From Rhizoclosmatium globosum (lineage: Eukaryota > Chytridiomycota > Chytridiomycetes > Chytridiales > Chytriomycetaceae): DNA of 64,000 nucleotides. A program made the position numbers and the translations under genes. This document shows positions 44,840-56,089 of this stretch, piece by piece. The stretch lies in contig MCGO01000060.1 in assembly GCA_002104985.1 (NCBI GenBank), forward strand, positions 62,001 through 126,000, given 5' to 3'. Position 1 is the stretch's first letter; each line of letters starts with the position of its first letter. The notes under the pieces were generated by a model. The model was not told where the DNA came from, ran no database searches, and saw only the letters and a program-made list of their open reading frames with translations.

Positions 44840-47800
44840 ATGTGGAGACCACTTGTTGGTAAGAGCTCAAGAAGTATGTGTTCCAATAATACTGATTTAT
44901 TGGAATAGGGAAATCACGTTTCACAGTAACTTTTTCGAGAATGAATCCTGGAATCAAATCAATGAACAGTTCGCCAAGAACGCCAATTGATCGGTTTAGT
45001 CAATTTATTGCATCACCGTTCTCTACTCGTGTAGAGTTGTCTCCCTATCGAGGATTAGTTCCACTGCCTAATTCTAGCTTTGGAACATCTGTTGAATCAC
45101 CAAGTGCCAATGTTGTTCCATCTTTGAATGACATACTGGATACTGCACTTAGACGTAGTGCTCGTATTTCCCTGTTACCATTGAGAAGTTTGGCTGGTAT
45201 GCCTCCCGCAAGCGTAAAACTCGTCAAGCAATGTCGTCAGATGATTGTTTGAAAGAGTCTCAGTCACGGGCTAATCGGCGTCGTAATGCATCTCCTACAG
45301 GTAAAGCCTCTGAACGCCTTCAAAACGCTGCCTCCCACAAGAATGCATATTCTGTTCTTCAAGAGAGTGAACGCCTTGCAAAAGTTTACTCTCAACAGGA
45401 GCTGGATGATTTGGATAGGAATTATGCATTTGGTCAGCAAACATCTCAAAAGGAATTGTACGAGGCTTGTGCCAACAGGTTGTCATTCTTTTCAATGACC
45501 AAACACTGTTGTTTAGTTTGTGATTGTGATACTGTCAAGGAGGAAATGAATTATTCACCTGTCACTGACAAGTACAAGGTTTGCATAGTTGTTCTGTGAA
45601 CTTGTATTTATTTAAATACTCAGGCACTCCAAAAAGTCTTAGCTGTTCCAGATATTGTCATGAATGGCATTGACAAACTGTTGCTTGACCAGTATGACGT
45701 CAGCCATTTTGATGCCAGATTAAATGGATTGCTTCTCAGTCCAGATGGCTTCTACTATAACTTGGATGGGGTTCATCACTCTGTTACAGCTTTTGACTGT
45801 ACTCTCATGTTTGAATCAGAGCCAGATTATTTGGAAGAAGTTGCAGCATCCGACTTGCTTGTTGGTATTTGTTCATCATGTGATGAGTCACTGACACGTG
45901 AAAATGAGGACACAAATGAATGTGTAGCGAACCCATCTGGGCAATTGATTGGAATTGTCTCTCGTAAACCAGTTGATTCAATTGCAAATGGAAATTGGAT
46001 TGGACGCTTACCTGGATCATTCCCAAAAACTATAAACCGAACAACAGAAAATGTTGTTTCTTTGATGCATCCATGCATCTATCTCTCCTCAGTAATTGGC
46101 AACCTGGAACGTAAAACCCTCAAATCACATCATTACATCCTGAAGAATGCAAATCCAGTATTGCATCAAGTACCAGCAAGAATCAATTCAACGTTACGGT
46201 TCACTTTTGTTGGAACTTTTACACCAGAAGAGATTGCTGAACAAAAGGCAAGACATGCGTCTCAAGAATGTGCATTTGATCTTCTCACATTTTTTGAGAA
46301 TCATCACATTGGCTACATTGAACATGCTGAATTCATTAAGCCAAGAAATGAATGGGACAGGGAGGAAAACGAAGGTAATTTGAATCCAATAATGCAAATT
46401 TATTGGAAGTAACATAGAATAGTGTTTGTCAACAGGGCCCAATCAAGTGATGCAGCAGTAAATGAAAAGCTTGTATCTCTGCTAAACCATACAGCCTACA
46501 ACACTGGCACTGCTGCTGAGTTGAAAGAGGATTCCATATCACACTTGATTGTCAATCCTTCACAAAGTAAAGAGCCACCAAGGGACTTTGCAGTCTTCAA
46601 CTCAAATCATTTGACACGCGATCACAAACTGCAGAATCTTCCTTTGTATTTCCCTACCCTTGTTCCGTTTGGGCGAGGGTGGACACATGAAGAACGAGAA
46701 GTTCATTTATCTCCAATGCGAATGGCCAAAAGAGCTTTAAAACTTCATGGCGGTTCATTTGCAAGACATTGGGGTTATATTGCACTTGTTTATGACTACT
46801 GTCAACTTCAAAATTCATTCAATCAGCAGTATTTGTCTATGAGCGTTAAAAAGGATGCTATAGCAAAACAGCAATTCACAAAACAAGATATTCATGTGTG
46901 CTACAATCATCAACGAGAAATGGAGGATCATTTGAAACGAGGTGTCACAATGCCTGAAACACCAGATGCTGTTAAACGCCTGCTTGATATCAAAAAGATG
47001 GTACTCCCAGGTCTGAGGGCATTTGTTGGATCAGATGAATCACGTTCAAGTGCACTGCATGCAGCGTTTGGAATTCAAAGAAGACTGGGGACTGCAAACT
47101 TCTTCACAACAATTTCACCTGCCACAAACCGAACTTGGATCATTGCCATTAATTGTGGTCTTTTGAATGGGGAACATTGTGAACTTAAATTCAGCATTGG
47201 GCAGCTTGACATGGTTGAGGCAGAAGCTGATCTTTCTAGTCTTAAACTTCCCAATTCATCAGATAGGGCCAAAGCAGCCGGAGAAAACCCCTATGAGTGT
47301 GCTGATTATGCCCGTAGAGTACTAGATGTGTTTATGACATATTTTTTGGGATGGGACTTCAAATATGCTCTACCAAGGAGAGGTGGAGGGTTCATCAGAG
47401 TTACACGATGGGCAACTTCGTCAGCCGAAACACAAAAACTGGGAGACATACACTTTCATATAGTTGCATCGGTGTATGGATTACCAAGAACTTCAAAAGA
47501 GTTTCGAGAAAAGCTTCAAGAGAAGGAGTTCATAGACCGGTACGAGCACAGGTACTTTCAATAATAACTAAATATTGGAATTATAGGTTTATCAACTTCA
47601 GAGACATTCTTCTTAGTACCAACCCTCCACTTGGATGCTCTGAAAATACATGCCCTAAAGAAGGATGCACTGGCATACTTGAAGCGGTCAAAATTCCTGG
47701 AGAAGCGTTTATGCGGCCAAAGCACAGTATTGTTGAAAACAGCCAATTCAAGAGTGGATTCAAGGCTGTGGCCACTTCACGTTGTACAAAGTGTTCAGCA

Positions 47801-50800
47801 GAGTTTGGACATAAGGATGTTTTGGAAGAAAGAATCCGAGCCTTTGCAGCAGCAAGACACATAGACATTTCTCCTACTGCAATTGATGAGTTTAGATGTA
47901 CTCCACCTAAAAAATTGTTTGAACAGTCAGACACAGATCTTTGCTTATTTGCAATGTGCATTCTAGAATTTCAGTTCCATCATGCTACTCATACTACAAC
48001 TTGCTTTAAATGTACCTCAAGAACTCCAAATGCTGTGGTGTGTCGATTTCTGTTTCCCAAAGTGGCACATCTGTTGGAGACATCTATTGATCCAGATACC
48101 TGCATTATCACCCCTTTCCGAGCTATTGGATCAGAATACTATAACTTGTGTGAAAAGAATTGGGCACGCTTATCTTTGGATAACATGGATCTTCAGATCC
48201 TAATCAATTCAAGTACAAGGAAATCTACTGCCTACACCATTAAATACACATTCAAGCGCCAGTCACTTGAATCATCTGTTATTATGAGAATTGGTCTCTA
48301 CACTAAAACCATGGATTCCCTGTTGGAAAGGGAGAAAAATGGAACTTTGACAAATGAGGAATTTGGATTACGGATGATCAACAAGTTCTTATACACGCTA
48401 TCAAAACCTGTGGAAATATGCACAACTCTGGCAGCTTATATCATTCTCACAGATGGAGCTCTATTTGTAAGTACACACAAGTTTGTTTATGCAAATTTGG
48501 CACATATATGAGCCAGTTTTCATGACACTTCTATATCTGAGGAAACTGTGGATATTTCGGTGTCTATGGCTGCTGTTTCAAGTGATACTGCTGAGTTGTG
48601 TCCAATGAAATACTATTGGGAAAGGGGTATCAGTGATTTACCAGAATTACAAACTCTCAACTACATTGATTGTGTTGAATGCTATCATTTGGTTGGAACC
48701 AAATCAGGGGGTAAGCATTGGGTTCGGAATTTGTATGGTGCACGTAAGGTTCTTGTTATCAATGGCCGGCAGTTACCAAACAAGGCAAAAGACCTCTCTG
48801 AGAGTGATACAGAATTCTACTACAAAGGAATGCTCTGTTTATTCAAACCAACACAATCCTCAACAGGTCTTCTTTATCAATCAGGTAAAATTCAATGTTG
48901 ATTCAAATTGTTCTTACACTTTTGCAACAGGACAATCATATGAGGAAGCATACAAACAATTTCTATTGGAAGGTTCTGACATACAAGTGAAGGCTGCTCA
49001 ACTTCATGAGCAATTAAATGCTAATCACTATGAAAGTAATGAAAAGGATTTCCTGAACTTAGAAGAGACTGATGAAGAGTGTATCCTCCGGAACCACCCA
49101 ACTCAAAATTTAAGCAATGTCAGTTCAGAAGGACATCCATCAGAACTAGATGAGGACAATGATGCATTATATGACTTTGAACAAGAAATGGCTGATTCTC
49201 TTAACAGAATGATGCAGCATGATGAAGAAATTGTGGGAGCAAGCCTGCAATCAGCAATATCCCACACAGTTGAGAACAGTCCTCAAGCTCCACAAGTTCA
49301 AATTCCTCAACTTGACTCAATTGAGCAATATATGAAAGCTTTTGCCTCACCTGATCAAGCACAACCAGAGCTGTTTAATGGAGTGAGTCGATATGCTGTT
49401 AAACCTAAGAGAGAACGAATTGTTGTTTTGCAGCAATTATTTTTCCCAGTTCCCTGGGTTGACCCAACACCCCTGGGTAAACCTGATCCGTCAGTTCTGT
49501 CAGATTTTCCAACAATTGCTGCAGTTTCTTTGGCCTTTCGACTGGACTTCTGGCAGCATTATGTATTCGAAACTTATGGGAGACATCTACTTTACCTCTA
49601 TCTTCGGGATGCCAAAGACCCTGTTGATCAGTTTGAGGAGTATTACTACAAACTGGAGCCACAACTGGTTGGATACCTTGGGGGTGAAGCAGGAACTGGA
49701 AAGTCTGCTGTAATTGCTGCCTTGCTTACATTTGCAACCTTGTGGGGACGTCGGAATACAATTGAAACAATGTCTTTTATGGGACTGGCTGGGTTAATGA
49801 TAGACGGAGACACTATTCACTCATACCGATCACTGAAGATTGATTTGAATGCCTCTTCAGAAATTGGCCATGCTGTTAAAATGAAAATTCAAAATGTATA
49901 CCTATCCATCATTGATGAAGTCTCTATGACCAAGATTGATGTAATGGGTGCTGCTGAACAGAGGACTCGAGAAGCATGCCGTGGTAAACCTGGCTGCACT
50001 AAAGTGTGGGCTGGGAAGCATATTTTGATGGGAGGGGACTTTTTACAACTTCCTCCAGTGAAAGGAAAACCAATTTTTACAGAGGGACTGCCAGAATCAG
50101 CAGATAACTCATTCACTGCATATGGCCGGGAGCTGTGGAAGTCTGTTAACTTTGTTGTATGTTTGCTTAAGGTTTGTAAATCTGAGAAATCCAATAATTG
50201 ACACATATTGGAAATAGGTATGGAGACAAGCCAATGATTCACGATTTCTCCAAATTCTGGGACGTATGAGATGGGGGGCACTAACTCAACAGGATGTTGA
50301 TGTTTTGAATCAGCATACTGTCACGAATATTGATAGACATTCACTTCCTCTTCTTGATGCTGGAGTTGATTTCTTTGCACCTGTTGCAACGGCATTAAAT
50401 ATGGAACGAAGTGCAGTAATTCGTAGCATGATTTTGGAAATGTGCCGGGAAAAACAACTTTGCTGCTACCAAATCCGGGCAGCGCCATCAAATGGCAGGC
50501 ACAAGGCTGAGCTCAAGCGGGTTGATTACTTGAATGACGATAGTACCAGCAAGATCCCTTTGGTTTTGCAATTCTACATTGGAATGGCAATTATGATCAC
50601 AAAGCGAATTCCTGAGCTGGAGCATCTCAAACTTTTTGCCAATGGGACACTCTGTTGGGTGTTGGGGTTCACTGAGTCCCCAAATGAGTCTTTCGAAACT
50701 TCCCTTGTGGAAGGAGTTCTCATAAAACAGTTTCGACGAGTGCCAAAACTCTTATGGGTCAAAGTTCGTGGTTGCAAGCGTGTTCTGGTTTCTGGTTGTC

Positions 50801-51228
50801 CAGTCGGGGTGATTGGAATACCTCCAAGATGCATGAGCGTTGCTATAAATATGCCAAACACTGGGACCAAGTGGTCTCCTACCCTTCAGCAATATCCTTG
50901 CATTCCCGCATTAGCTTGTACTCCTGAGAAGCTGCAAGGTGTAACATTAGATCATTGGATTACAATATCGCAATTAGATCGACCAAATTTCAACCCGCAA
51001 ACATTATACATTGCATTTTCACGTGTACGCGAATTACGATGGATCAGGCTTACCACAAAACTCTCCCTTCAATATGTTCGAAAGTTCAAACCTCCTAAAC
51101 GGTTTGTGAAGGCCATGGTTGATCTCATTGGAAAAATCTCTCTACCTGACTACATTTCTCCGGAAATCCGGCAGGACTTTGGAGTGTGGAAGGAAACTCA
51201 GCTCCAGTTTGCTGCACCATACTTGTAA
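44840..51228 (+). CDS. Helitron Rep (HUH) plus Pif1-like SF1 helicase
   Basis: Nine exons (44840-44858, 44909-45196, 45241-45578, 45624-46374, 46423-47551, 47587-48466, 48542-48884, 48931-50171, 50218-51228) sum to exactly 6000 bases, 1999 residues, with no break. The Helitron-like N domain includes LPLYFPTLVPFGRGW. The HUH motif is GDIHFHIV near residue 804, and the catalytic Tyr region AYTIKYTFKR near 1055. A Cys-rich patch (CTKCSAEFGH) lies between them. The helicase has Walker A GGEAGTGKS near 1503, Walker B SIIDEVSM, GGDFLQLPPV, and EKLQGVTLD plus YIAFSRVREL at the end. It nicks and transfers one strand for rolling-circle transposition in the nucleus. It looks autonomous. Confidence 0.85.
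44881..44905. repeat. Hairpin 4, Rep intron 1
   Basis: TTCCAATAA...TTATTGGAA, 7-base loop, directly followed by TAG, the 3' splice site (44908). Confidence 0.8.
45604..45619. repeat. AT-rich near-palindrome, Rep intron 3
   Basis: GTATTTATTTAAATAC lies just before CAG at the 3' splice site. It occupies the same position as the hairpins but has a different sequence, so it is not counted as the same family. Confidence 0.4.
46385..46407. repeat. Hairpin 5, Rep intron 4
   Basis: TCCAATAA...TTATTGGA within the 48-bp intron 46375-46422. Confidence 0.8.
47557..47580. repeat. Hairpin 6, Rep intron 5
   Basis: TTCAATA...TATTGGAA with one mismatch, filling most of a 35-bp intron (47552-47586). Confidence 0.7.
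50190..50212. repeat. Hairpin 7, Rep intron 8
   Basis: TCCAATA...TATTGGA, followed by AATAG at the 3' splice site of intron 50172-50217. Confidence 0.75.
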
Positions 51229-51278
51229 AACTTTGCAAAATTTGGTTTGTGCGTCTTATTTGGTTTATCAATAATAAC

Positions 51279-51301
51279 TCCAATAAAAGCATGTTATTGG
51301 A
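51279..51301. repeat. Hairpin 8, past the 3' end of Rep
   Basis: TCCAATAA...TTATTGGA, 7-base loop, 51 bp after the Rep stop. It is a candidate 3' subterminal hairpin of the element. Confidence 0.6.
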
Positions 51302-51725
51302 AATTAGTCATCACGTGACTCACCAATTTTGCAAAGTGACCTTGGCGGGGTTTGAAGTGGGTGCCTACACGGCTGGACGGAGAAAAACCACCTCTAGCTT
51401 TTAGCAGGCTAAAAAGGACTTGGGTTTGAGCAAATACTGCTGCTGTCCACTGTTGTCGTTCCAGTACTAAGCGTGTTTGCTCTGCCTTTTGCTCTGCCTC
51501 TTTCTCTTTGAAGAAATCAACTTCGAATTGTTCGCCTGGTAGGCGGATAGGCTTGTTCAACAGAAGAATGTGTCGTTCTTCTTTTGCTACAACTTCTCTT
51601 TCGAGAGAACTGAGCTTCAACGAAACTTCCTCGAGCATGTTTTCTGCGAGCGTGCGAGTGGCAGTCGCTTTAGCGTACCTTCTGTCAGAATCGGCGAGAG
51701 GAGCACTGCAACTGTTACCATTCAT
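51294..51725 (-). CDS. Small coiled-coil protein, copy B, with C terminus running into the transposon edge
   Basis: 143 residues. Residues 20-50 (TRTLAENMLEEVSLKLSSLE) match copy A at 41142-41471; an acidic/basic helix follows (KEKEAEQKAEQTRLVLERQQ). The last about 30 residues are basic and unlike copy A, and the stop codon lies inside hairpin 8. The original 3' end may therefore have been replaced by transposon sequence. Copy A lies on the other side of the element in the same orientation. Function unknown. Confidence 0.5.
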   Translation of the reverse strand: MNGNSCSAPLADSDRRYAKATATRTLAENMLEEVSLKLSSLEREVVAKEERHILLLNKPIRLPGEQFEVDFFKEKEAEQKAEQTRLVLERQQWTAAVFAQTQVLFSLLKARGGFSPSSRVGTHFKPRQGHFAKLVSHVMTNFQ

Positions 51726-51803
51726 TGCAAGTTTGAAACAAATTTCTGAACAAAGGAGGAGTTTGGAATTCCACGTTCATCCTACTTTATTGAGCATCAT
51801 TCA

Positions 51804-53054
51804 TTAATACTGCTTATACTCCTTCCTCGACACATTCGGACTCAAGCTCGGCAACAGTTCCTGCTTCTTCAAAAACAAGTTGATGACTCCCTTCACCAAA
51901 TTCGTCTTTTTCCCGAATCCACCGCTAGCACTGCTGGAACCTCGACTGTTTGCTGAATTGGCATCAAAAGCGGGAAGTGTGTTTTCTGCAGCACTGAGGG
52001 AGATGAAGAACATGAAGGGAACGAGCCAGATCATGAGCCCAAAGAATGCAGAGATGTCCATGAATCTGTGGAAATGATTTGCTTCCGCGAACCAAAAGAA
52101 CCAGAGGAAGTGGTCGGCGACTGCGAGAACTGGTATGGTGAAAGAGGGTTAGTCGGCTGAAATATGGGTGAAATATATCAAGCTGATAAGCGTCGCATTT
52201 CAAATAAAGACTTACCACATGAAATAATAAAGAAGGGATCATCCAGTTGAATATTTGGAAACGTGTTCAGCATTTGTGAGTAGAATGCGTGGCAGGCAAT
52301 AGAGAAGGCGATACGAGGCCATGACATTCCATCGTATACTGCAAGGACTACGTGGCATCCAATTACGGTCTAGATATTATTGATGGATGAGAAAGAGTGA
52401 GAAAGCATGTGGGCGAATGAATGAATGATTGCGTGGAAAGCATAAGGGGGATCAGTCAGAAGGTATAGAGATTATCGAAACTGAAATCAAATGGGTTTGA
52501 CTGTGATGTTGGAGACGATAATGTGTTGGCGGGACATAGTAAGCGATGTCTTCAACCAAAGTCTTCCAGATCGAACAATCAGCTCATTGAGAGATATAAT
52601 ATAGAATCAAGGTATAGTTTGAATTATAATTCGTTGGACGGGCTGAATAGTTGAGGTTGGTGCATTATACAGTCAAGATCCACCAGTTGACTTCCCGGGT
52701 GCCCGCTGTCCTTCGATAGCATGTATAATATGCTATAATGCATACGATTTGCGTCTGAATCGAGTAGCTGACAGTATTGGTTGTACGTACATAGATTGTG
52801 TATCGGATGACTTTTTTAGCGGCTACTGTGTTTTCCTGGCCATTAAAGTAAGTACGCATATGCTTCATGGTAACTAGCTGATACCTCAATAATCTCCGCG
52901 AGGTAATAGAGGCCGGATGCTGTAACCAGAGTGTAAGTCTATATGCAACCAATCCAACCTAGTCCCTTCACAAACCTAAGCTAAGCACGAGAAAGATGAA
53001 GCCCAGGACTCCGCCAACATAGACAAGAAAGTGGATGAATCGAATTGACCCCAT
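51804..53054 (-). CDS. Tex261/Svp26 family ER-Golgi membrane protein
   Basis: Exons 52885-52938, 52791-52835, 52216-52369 and 51804-52129 join in phase, preceded by a first exon from the ATG at 53052-53054 whose junction is one base out of phase. Recognisable blocks: LGFIFLVLSL, ASGLYYLAEIIEEN, AKKVIRYTIY, LNTFPNIQLDDPFFI, DHFLWFFWFAE, then SAFFGLMIWLVPFMFFISLSAAEN. Yeast Svp26 is a COPII adaptor that exports Golgi mannosyltransferases from the ER. A Lys/Ser-rich cytosolic tail follows. One intron (52370-52790, about 420 bp) is far longer than others in the window. Confidence 0.8.
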
Positions 53055-53122
53055 CACCACCTTTTTGAAGCAAAGAAAGATGTTCCACAAAACAAGTTGC
53101 CTCAAACAAAACCAACAAAACA

Positions 53123-55445
53123 ATGGGCTCCACTCCGAGCCAGCAAAAGCCTCGTTTAAACCCACATAATTTGATAGTTCTTCCCCTTGAAGCCACTTTA
53201 TTAGTCACGCCTAAAACAAGCCTTGTTTGGCTCGGCCCAAAGAATTCTCTAATTGAAAGTGCGGAAGCGTCTGCCCAGGCCAGTGCCCTTGCATCGGCAG
53301 CACTCGCCGCGTCAGGTGGCCCCGTTTCAAAGCGCCAGTCCGTGGCCCAGCGCGTGGTTCAGCAGAATCCTGGTCAATATGAAGCTTCTCTTTTGGTCAA
53401 AGAATCAGTTATGATTGCTCTGTCGGCAGATTTATTCGCAACAGACGCCCCTGTTACTGTTATCAAATACTCGGCTCTTAATCCTGCAGCTTTTTTGCTC
53501 AAGGTCAAATCAAACAGAAGACGCGTTCATGATGATTCAGATTCACCCGAGGAAATAGCTCGTCAAACTACAATCAAAGTCACAGAATATAAGCTACGAA
53601 AGCGATTTCGAAGGTTAAAGAAGCTTCGCCACGAAAACGTTCTCTCATTTCTTTTTGCTGTGGCTTCAACCTCATCAGACCCAAAAATCAATCCTCCGCC
53701 AGAAAAAGTGAAGAAGGGTCGGAGATATGCATCATTATTCTACAACGTCTTTGAATATTGCGATAGAGGCACACTCGAGGACGCGTTTTCATGCCTACGT
53801 TTTCCTCTCGCCTTTCCCATCAAATTGTCTCTATGCCTCGATATATTCAATGGCCTCCAATACATACACAGAAAGTTTGGTCCGTTAGGGAAACTGTCGC
53901 CGAGGACTTGTTACATAACGGATGGTTGGAGACTCAAAATTTATGTTGGTGGATTTGACGCCGTTGCCGAAAAAGGGTCCTCAAGCACGATTAACAGTCT
54001 CGATCCTTATGAAAAACATGCTATGCAACTGTTCTGTTCACCAGATGATATAGAGGCATTCCCTCACAATTTCAAGAGCAAAGAAGGGGATGTGTATAGG
54101 TGAGTGAGACCAATGCGTCATTTATTCTCTCTAACCAAACAAATCAAATTTATGTAGCGGCGCGATCCTCATGAATATGATTCTGAATGATGGATCAAGG
54201 CCGTTTTCAGACCACCCCAACCTCCCAGACTTGATCAAATTGCTTTCGACGGACCAACATTCCTTTCTGCGTCCAACTCTTCCAAAAGAATGCCCTTCGA
54301 CTCTTCTCACTCTTATCCAAGACTCATGGTCCTTTTTTCCTGAAAACCGACCTCGAATCCCAAAAATCATTGCAACCTTATCAAACTTCCTTCAAGACCA
54401 CATTCCCACCAGTAAAAACCTGAACCTTGAACTCCACCTAACAAAAATATTTTCGCAAGATCTTGCCATGTATCTCCTCGAACTTGAAGCCGCTCAATCA
54501 CACCTTTCAACAAACCTGGGTGAAGCTGTAACAAAACGTCTTGCCGACTCCGAATCCCGCATCAACTCCATCCGCCAAGAATACCAACGCCAAATCGATT
54601 TTCTCGAAGAAGAACTCGGCCAAACCCAACAAGACGTTCACGCAAAAGCAACAAACCTGCACCAAGAAACTTCCTCTATGCAATCAAAACTTATCTCTCT
54701 TGAACAGGCATCTCTCCAAGCTCGTCTCTCCCTCCTGCCCGACCCAATCTCAAAAGCAATCACAGAAACCGTACATACGATCCAGAAATCCTCGAAATCC
54801 GAAGTACCCGATTTGGACACACTTTTCCGACCCACCATCTTCCCCGCCGCCACCGTCCTTGTCGTTTCAATCGCCGGATTCAATCGATACGTCCAACAAC
54901 TACACAATGCACCAAAAATACTAATCGAAATGCTTCGTGCATATTACCAAGGAATCGATTCAATCGTGTCTTCATGTAACAAGGAGTTTGGCGGGCCCCG
55001 AGTACACGTTGTAGAACGGATAACCGACGCATGTGTGATTGTCAGCGGTGCACCGGACCGAGACGATAAAAGCGTTCGACATATTATCGAAGTGGGAGTG
55101 AAACTCATTGAATGGGCTGCACGCTTTGATGCATCGAAAATCCTTGGAGGCGCGAGTGGGGGAGCTGCGCGGTTGATGCTTCGGGTGGGTGTGCATACGG
55201 GACCGGTGTTGGCGGGTCTTGTGGGTAAGGTTCCGAAATTGGTTGTGATGGGGGAAACGTTGAATACGGCGACGGTTGTGGAGACGACTTGTGCGGTTCA
55301 GGAGTTGTGTGTGAGTGCTTTTACTCATAGTCAGCTTTTGTCCATGGGGTTGGAGGATGGATTCGTGTTTGAGGGAAAAGACGATATTGAGATACGAGGG
55401 AAAGGAAGGCTCGGAGTCTTTAAGGTACTTGTTGATAGAGGCTAG
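53123..55445 (+). CDS. Kinase-homology plus cyclase-like protein with N-myristoylation signal
   Basis: Two exons (53123-54099 and 54158-55445) give 754 residues. MGSTPS at the start fits N-myristoylation (Gly2, Ser6). Residues about 130-420 resemble the kinase-homology domain of receptor guanylyl cyclases: the HRD loop is replaced (GKLSPRTCYITDGWRLKIY) and DFG is missing, so it is a pseudokinase. A coiled coil lies at about 440-530. The class III cyclase domain (about 553-750) keeps VVERITDACVIVSG and LRVGVHTGPVLAGLVG, but the first metal Asp is replaced (VVSIAGF) and the transition-state Arg is Val after the LNTAT Asn. It has no membrane helix. It is a soluble or lipid-anchored relative of receptor cyclases, probably weak or inactive (inference). 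Confidence 0.75.
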
Positions 55446-56089
55446 GTTGATGATACGACAAATCGAATCGGCGAAAATGTGCACATGGCTATTCAAAGTG
55501 GTTATATCACAACCGATAAAAGCGCGAGGTTTCCGTGTTTAAACTGAAATAAAAGTATGATTGACACGTTTGAGTATTATATACCCATATGGTTTGATGG
55601 AATGTGGCGATGAGCCTCAGGAACGTCCAAAAGTGGTGATCAGCCACCGGAAGGACCCAATGACGACCATGCGTCAAATCATGAGACCCCCATCACTTAT
55701 AATATCGAGCTAGTCCAGTTGCGAAACTCTCAAGGCCATATCACTTGGGCAGTAACGGAGAAGTTGGATCAGCAATTTCTGTTCCGGATAAGGGGATCAC
55801 AATTTTTTTGGATAACACTGAAACGTTTCATCTCAAAATCTGGGAGTGATGGAGTTAGCGGACCGACTAGGATAGTAAGAGCAATGATCGGATATTCACA
55901 TTCTGAAGAGTATGGGTCTCAAGAGTGAAAGGGAAGGGAGGTATCGATGGTGGCGTTGCAAATCTCCGCGGGTGTCTTCAATTGGAGGCGTTTGGTGATA
56001 GCCAAAATTGGAATGGAGTGCCACCTGCAAGGATGAAAAAGCAATGGGACGATTCCATTTGTTCCCACGAAAACATCCCTCAAACACAC
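55446..56089. other. Intergenic, 640 bp, no gene seen
   Basis: Downstream of the cyclase-like gene and upstream of the POT transporter. Short open frames only. An in-frame ATG at 55925 upstream of the transporter could be an alternative start, but its text is not conserved in the copy at 445-2334. Confidence 0.45.

Larger units (their letters stand above)
43331..51301 (+). mobile_element. Helitron-like rolling-circle transposon (ends not resolved)
   Basis: The element contains an open 1999-residue Rep-helicase gene (44840-51228) and an upstream accessory gene (43656-44733). The outermost same-family hairpins near it are at 43351-43373 (left) and 51279-51301 (right); those bounds are used here. 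The left end could instead be near 42.1 kb. A CTAG that could be the classical 3' end lies near 51399, but no convincing hairpin precedes it there. The two flanks hold paralogous coiled-coil genes. Confidence 0.65.

Noticed and set aside
51390..51405. CTAG as the classical Helitron 3' end
   Set aside because: No clear hairpin 10-15 bases upstream, and the plus-strand CTAG falls inside copy B's coding region, so the boundary is left open.
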